From positions 186,001 through 250,000 of the forward strand of contig NZ_AP027059.1 in the NCBI RefSeq assembly GCF_030295325.1: a DNA stretch of 64,000 nucleotides. The letters are read 5' to 3'. This DNA comes from Haliovirga abyssi (GTDB lineage: Bacteria > Fusobacteriota > Fusobacteriia > Fusobacteriales > Haliovirgaceae). A program made the position numbers and the translations under genes. Below are positions 61,427 to 64,000 of this stretch, in pieces (position 1 is the first letter of the stretch; the number at the start of each line of letters is the position of its first letter). The notes beneath the pieces were generated by a model that was not told the origin of the DNA, ran no database searches, and saw only the letters and a list, made by a program, of their open reading frames with translations.

Positions 61427-62209
61427 GTGAGGTTAGAAGATATTATTATAAAAGAAAATAAAAAAGTAGCACATGATACTTATTTACTTTCTTTTGTTAG
61501 TTCGGATATGGCAAAAGAAATTTTGCCAGGTCAATTTTTAGAAATAAAAGTTGGAGAAGGATTAAACAATCTATTGAGGTTACCAATAAGTATTCATGAT
61601 GTTATTGATGATACAATATATATGTTGTATAAAGTAATAGGAAATGGGACGAAAGATTTAACAGAATATAAAACAGGTGCAAAAATAAGTGCGTTGGGAC
61701 CTTTAGGAAATGGATTTCCAAAATTAGAAGGCGAGAAAGAAGTTTTGCTTGTAGCAGGCGGCATAGGATATGGACCATTTCCATTAGTAATAAGAAATAA
61801 TAATAACTATAAGTTGTTTTATGGAGTGTCTACAAAAAATGAAATAGCAAAAGATACAACATTCAAGTTAGAAAATGATAAAGTAAATGTAGCTACAGTT
61901 GATGGAAGCGAAGGACATAAAGGATTTGTAACTGATATTTTGGAAGAATATATATTGAAAAATGGAGAAAAAGATAAGATTATTTTTTCATGTGGCCCAG
62001 AAATAATGATGAAAAAAGTAGCTCAAATAGCAAATAAATATAATATAGAGAGCTATTTATCTTTAGAAGAATATATGGCGTGTGGAATAGGAGCATGTGT
62101 AGGTTGCGTAAAAAAAATAAAAAATAGTGAAAAAAAAGAGGGGTGGGAATATAAGAAAGTATGTAAAGATGGCCCTATTTTTAAAGGCGACGAGGTGATA
62201 TGGGAATGA
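61427..62209 (+). CDS. pyrK: Dihydroorotate dehydrogenase electron-transfer subunit
   Basis: PyrK carries FAD and a [2Fe-2S] cluster and passes electrons from class 1B PyrD to NAD+. The FAD motif RLPISIHDV and NAD-binding LVAGGIGYGPFPLV are present. The cluster ligands are C219, C224, C227 and C246. The 260-residue length is normal. The start is GTG at 61427 with GAGGGGTGAT upstream. It overlaps pyrD by four bases (ATGA). Confidence 0.95.
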   Translation: MRLEDIIIKENKKVAHDTYLLSFVSSDMAKEILPGQFLEIKVGEGLNNLLRLPISIHDVIDDTIYMLYKVIGNGTKDLTEYKTGAKISALGPLGNGFPKLEGEKEVLLVAGGIGYGPFPLVIRNNNNYKLFYGVSTKNEIAKDTTFKLENDKVNVATVDGSEGHKGFVTDILEEYILKNGEKDKIIFSCGPEIMMKKVAQIANKYNIESYLSLEEYMACGIGACVGCVKKIKNSEKKEGWEYKKVCKDGPIFKGDEVIWE

Positions 62210-63111
62210 ATATGAAAGTAAAATTGGGAAATATAATATTACAAAATCCAATTATGACAGCCTCTGGAACTTTTGGTTATGGAGATGAATTTAAAGAATT
62301 GGTAGATTTAAATAGAATAGGTGGAATTTGTGTAAAAGGAACAACATTAGAAGAAAGGCAAGGGAATCCTACTCCAAGGATATTAGAAACGCCTGGTGGT
62401 ATGTTAAATGCTATTGGCTTTCAAAATGTAGGAATAGATAGATTTAAAAAAGAAAAATATTCTTTTTTAAAAGAGCTAAAAGCCAAAACATTTGTAAATA
62501 TAACTGCTAATACGATAGAAGAGTTTGGAATTTTAGCGAATAAATTAAATGATATAGAAATAGGTGGAATAGAAATAAATATATCTTGCCCAAATATTAA
62601 AGCCGGTGGAATAAATATGGGAACAGATCCTGATATGGCATTTAAAGTAGTGAAAGAAGTAAAAAAGAATACAAAACATCACGTTATGGTAAAACTTACG
62701 CCAAATGTAACGGATATAAAAGTGATAGCAAAAGCTGTAGAAGATGCAGGCGCAGATTCGATATCTCTCATAAATACATTGGTAGGAATGGCAGTAGATA
62801 TAAAAACTAGAAAACCAAAAATTAAAAATATAATAGCTGGATTATCTGGACCAGCGATAAAACCAGTTGCATTAAGATTAGTTTGGGAAGTAGCTAAAAC
62901 AGTTAAAATCCCAATAGTTGGAATGGGTGGGATTAGTAATTTTGAGGATGTATTAGAATTTTTAATAGTTGGAGCAACTGCTGTACAAATAGGAACTGCA
63001 AATTTTTATAATCCGAGAGTTACAATGGATATTTTAGATGGGTTAGAAAAATATATGAAAGAAAATGAGATTAAAGATATAAATGAAATTGTAGGTAGTT
63101 TTAAAATTTAA
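62206..63111 (+). CDS. pyrD: Dihydroorotate dehydrogenase, class 1B catalytic subunit
   Basis: PyrD oxidises dihydroorotate to orotate in pyrimidine synthesis. Signatures are NPIMTASGTFGYGDEF, GNPTPRILETPGGMLNAIGFQN, the catalytic cysteine C128 in NISCPN, and VGMGGISNFEDVLEFLIVGAT with AVQIGTANF. I use the ATG at 62206, which overlaps the pyrK stop and lies eight bases after GAGGTG; an ATG at 62200 is too close. The 301-residue length and the pyrK pairing fix the 1B class. Confidence 0.95.
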   Translation: MNMKVKLGNIILQNPIMTASGTFGYGDEFKELVDLNRIGGICVKGTTLEERQGNPTPRILETPGGMLNAIGFQNVGIDRFKKEKYSFLKELKAKTFVNITANTIEEFGILANKLNDIEIGGIEINISCPNIKAGGINMGTDPDMAFKVVKEVKKNTKHHVMVKLTPNVTDIKVIAKAVEDAGADSISLINTLVGMAVDIKTRKPKIKNIIAGLSGPAIKPVALRLVWEVAKTVKIPIVGMGGISNFEDVLEFLIVGATAVQIGTANFYNPRVTMDILDGLEKYMKENEIKDINEIVGSFKI

Positions 63112-63156
63112 TATTAAAAAAATGCTAAAATCATATACGTATAAGGAGTGATAAGA

Positions 63157-64000
63157 GTGAAAGAATATAAGTTTAGTGAAATTGAATCAAAATGGCAAAA
63201 AGAATGGGAAGAACAAAAGATATTTAAAACTGAAAATAAAGATGAAAATAGAGAAAATTATTATCTGTTAGAGATGTTTCCGTATCCATCAGGAAAAATT
63301 CATATGGGACATGTTAGAAATTATAGTATTGGGGATGTAATAGCTAGATATAAAAAAATGAATGGGTATAATGTTTTACATCCAATTGGATGGGATTCTT
63401 TTGGATTACCAGCTGAAAATGCAGCTATACAAAATGGAGTAGATCCAAAAAAGTGGACGTTAGAAAATATTGAAAGTATGAAAAAACAGTTAAAAAAACT
63501 TGGCTTTTCATATGATTGGGATAGAGAGATAGCAACTTGTAAAGAGGATTATTATAAATGGAATCAATGGATATTTACAAAACTGTATGAAAAAGGTTTG
63601 GTGTATAAGAAAAAGTCTTATGTTAATTGGTGCGATAGTTGTAAAACAGTGTTAGCTAATGAGCAAGTTGAAGATGGTAAGTGTTGGAGATGTGGAAATG
63701 AAGTACATCAAAAAGATTTGGAACAATGGTTTTTTAAGATAACTGATTATGCAGAAGAACTATTAGAGGGACATAAAGAATTAAAGGGAAATTGGCCGGA
63801 TAAAGTAATAGCTATGCAAAAAAATTGGATAGGAAAAAGTTATGGAACAGAGGTAAATTTTAAATTAGAAAATAGTGACATAGATGTTCCTGTATTTACA
63901 ACAAGAGTAGATACGATATTTGGTGTAACTTATATGGTTTTAGCACCAGAACATCCATTAGTAGAAGAGATATTAAAAGAGAATAAAGATATAAAAGAAA
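63157..64000 (+). CDS. leuS: Leucyl-tRNA synthetase, N-terminal part (runs off the window)
   Basis: Starting at GTG 63157 (TAAGGAGTG upstream), 281 codons are present without a stop. The class I HIGH motif is H49-M-G-H52 in [36 protein letters not shown] is the LeuS signature. A zinc-type CDSC...CWRCG knuckle and the start of the CP1 editing domain ([20 protein letters not shown]) follow. The KMSKS motif lies beyond the window. No T-box or other leader fits in the 45-base gap after pyrD. Confidence 0.96.
   Translation, partial: MKEYKFSEIESKWQKEWEEQKIFKTENKDENRENYYLLEMFPYPSGKIHMGHVRNYSIGDVIARYKKMNGYNVLHPIGWDSFGLPAENAAIQNGVDPKKWTLENIESMKKQLKKLGFSYDWDREIATCKEDYYKWNQWIFTKLYEKGLVYKKKSYVNWCDSCKTVLANEQVEDGKCWRCGNEVHQKDLEQWFFKITDYAEELLEGHKELKGNWPDKVIAMQKNWIGKSYGTEVNFKLENSDIDVPVFTTRVDTIFGVTYMVLAPEHPLVEEILKENKDIKE

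Noticed and set aside
63112-63156. Possible T-box or leader before leuS
   Set aside because: Only 45 bases separate pyrD and leuS; no specifier stem or T-box sequence fits.

Overview
The window is a very AT-rich bacterial chromosome segment, judged by eye only; G+C was not computed. Genes are tightly packed and nearly all on the + strand. Starts mostly carry strong AGGAGG-type ribosome sites, and TTG/GTG starts are common. A KdsC-type Kdo-8-phosphate phosphatase and an RseP-type protease point to an outer-membrane (LPS) envelope. The low G+C, the dcw gene order, the DAK2-DegV fusion and the Rpn and AAA/PD-(D/E)XK accessory genes suggest Fusobacteriota or a close relative. That placement is inference; a 16S or marker-protein search would settle it.

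Layout. 1-127 is the tail of a histidine kinase. 323-10048 is a division and cell wall (dcw) cluster: murD-ftsW-murG-murC-murB-ddl-ftsQ-ftsA-ftsZ. A promoter then drives rpsF-ssb-rpsR (10137-11079). 11219-31953 is mixed: a YgiQ-type radical SAM protein, der, a small membrane protein, an AAA/PD-(D/E)XK protein, ligA, panB, a ComFB protein, an XRE-cupin regulator, kdsC, a FakA-FakB (DAK2-DegV) fusion, a lipoprotein, a PTS-EIIA/CBS protein with an ArsB/NhaD-type transporter, rseP, a remnant of an ArsR gene, a secreted GH13 amylase, hisC, and an Rpn-family nuclease (the only clear - strand gene).

32113-51333 is the most unusual part: about 19 kb of chemosensory signalling genes with no flagellar gene and no membrane receptor. 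It has four stand-alone receivers, a PAS/HD-GYP c-di-GMP phosphodiesterase, two CheX phosphatases, a PAS histidine kinase, a stand-alone HPt protein, a HEAT-repeat protein, CheR, a CheA with two HPt domains, a ParA-type ATPase with a small TPR partner bearing a ParB-like N-terminal LGKGL motif, a shortened Hsp70, a soluble receptor with two signalling tips, a protein with three CheW domains, and CheB. I read it as a self-contained cytoplasmic chemosensory array, probably with its own positioning module; its output is unknown.

51430-52319 holds nine tRNA genes behind a consensus promoter and ahead of a terminator. 52805-58698 is an oligopeptide ABC transporter operon (oppA, then oppBCDF with its own promoter). 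The end holds a repeat-bearing lipoprotein, an orphan sugar-type binding protein, pyrK-pyrD, and the 5' part of leuS running off the window.

Several dispersed repeat families fill the gaps: a roughly 150-bp element with inverted ends that lies directly at stop codons (14250, 23745, 58699, with a partial copy near 61328), a roughly 105-bp palindromic element (184, 24194, and a half copy near 44850), a GGCAATTCATGAATTGCC palindrome (28042, 52483), a large composite inverted repeat (34694-34990), and a CACAAAGA-type inverted repeat (44743-44971).
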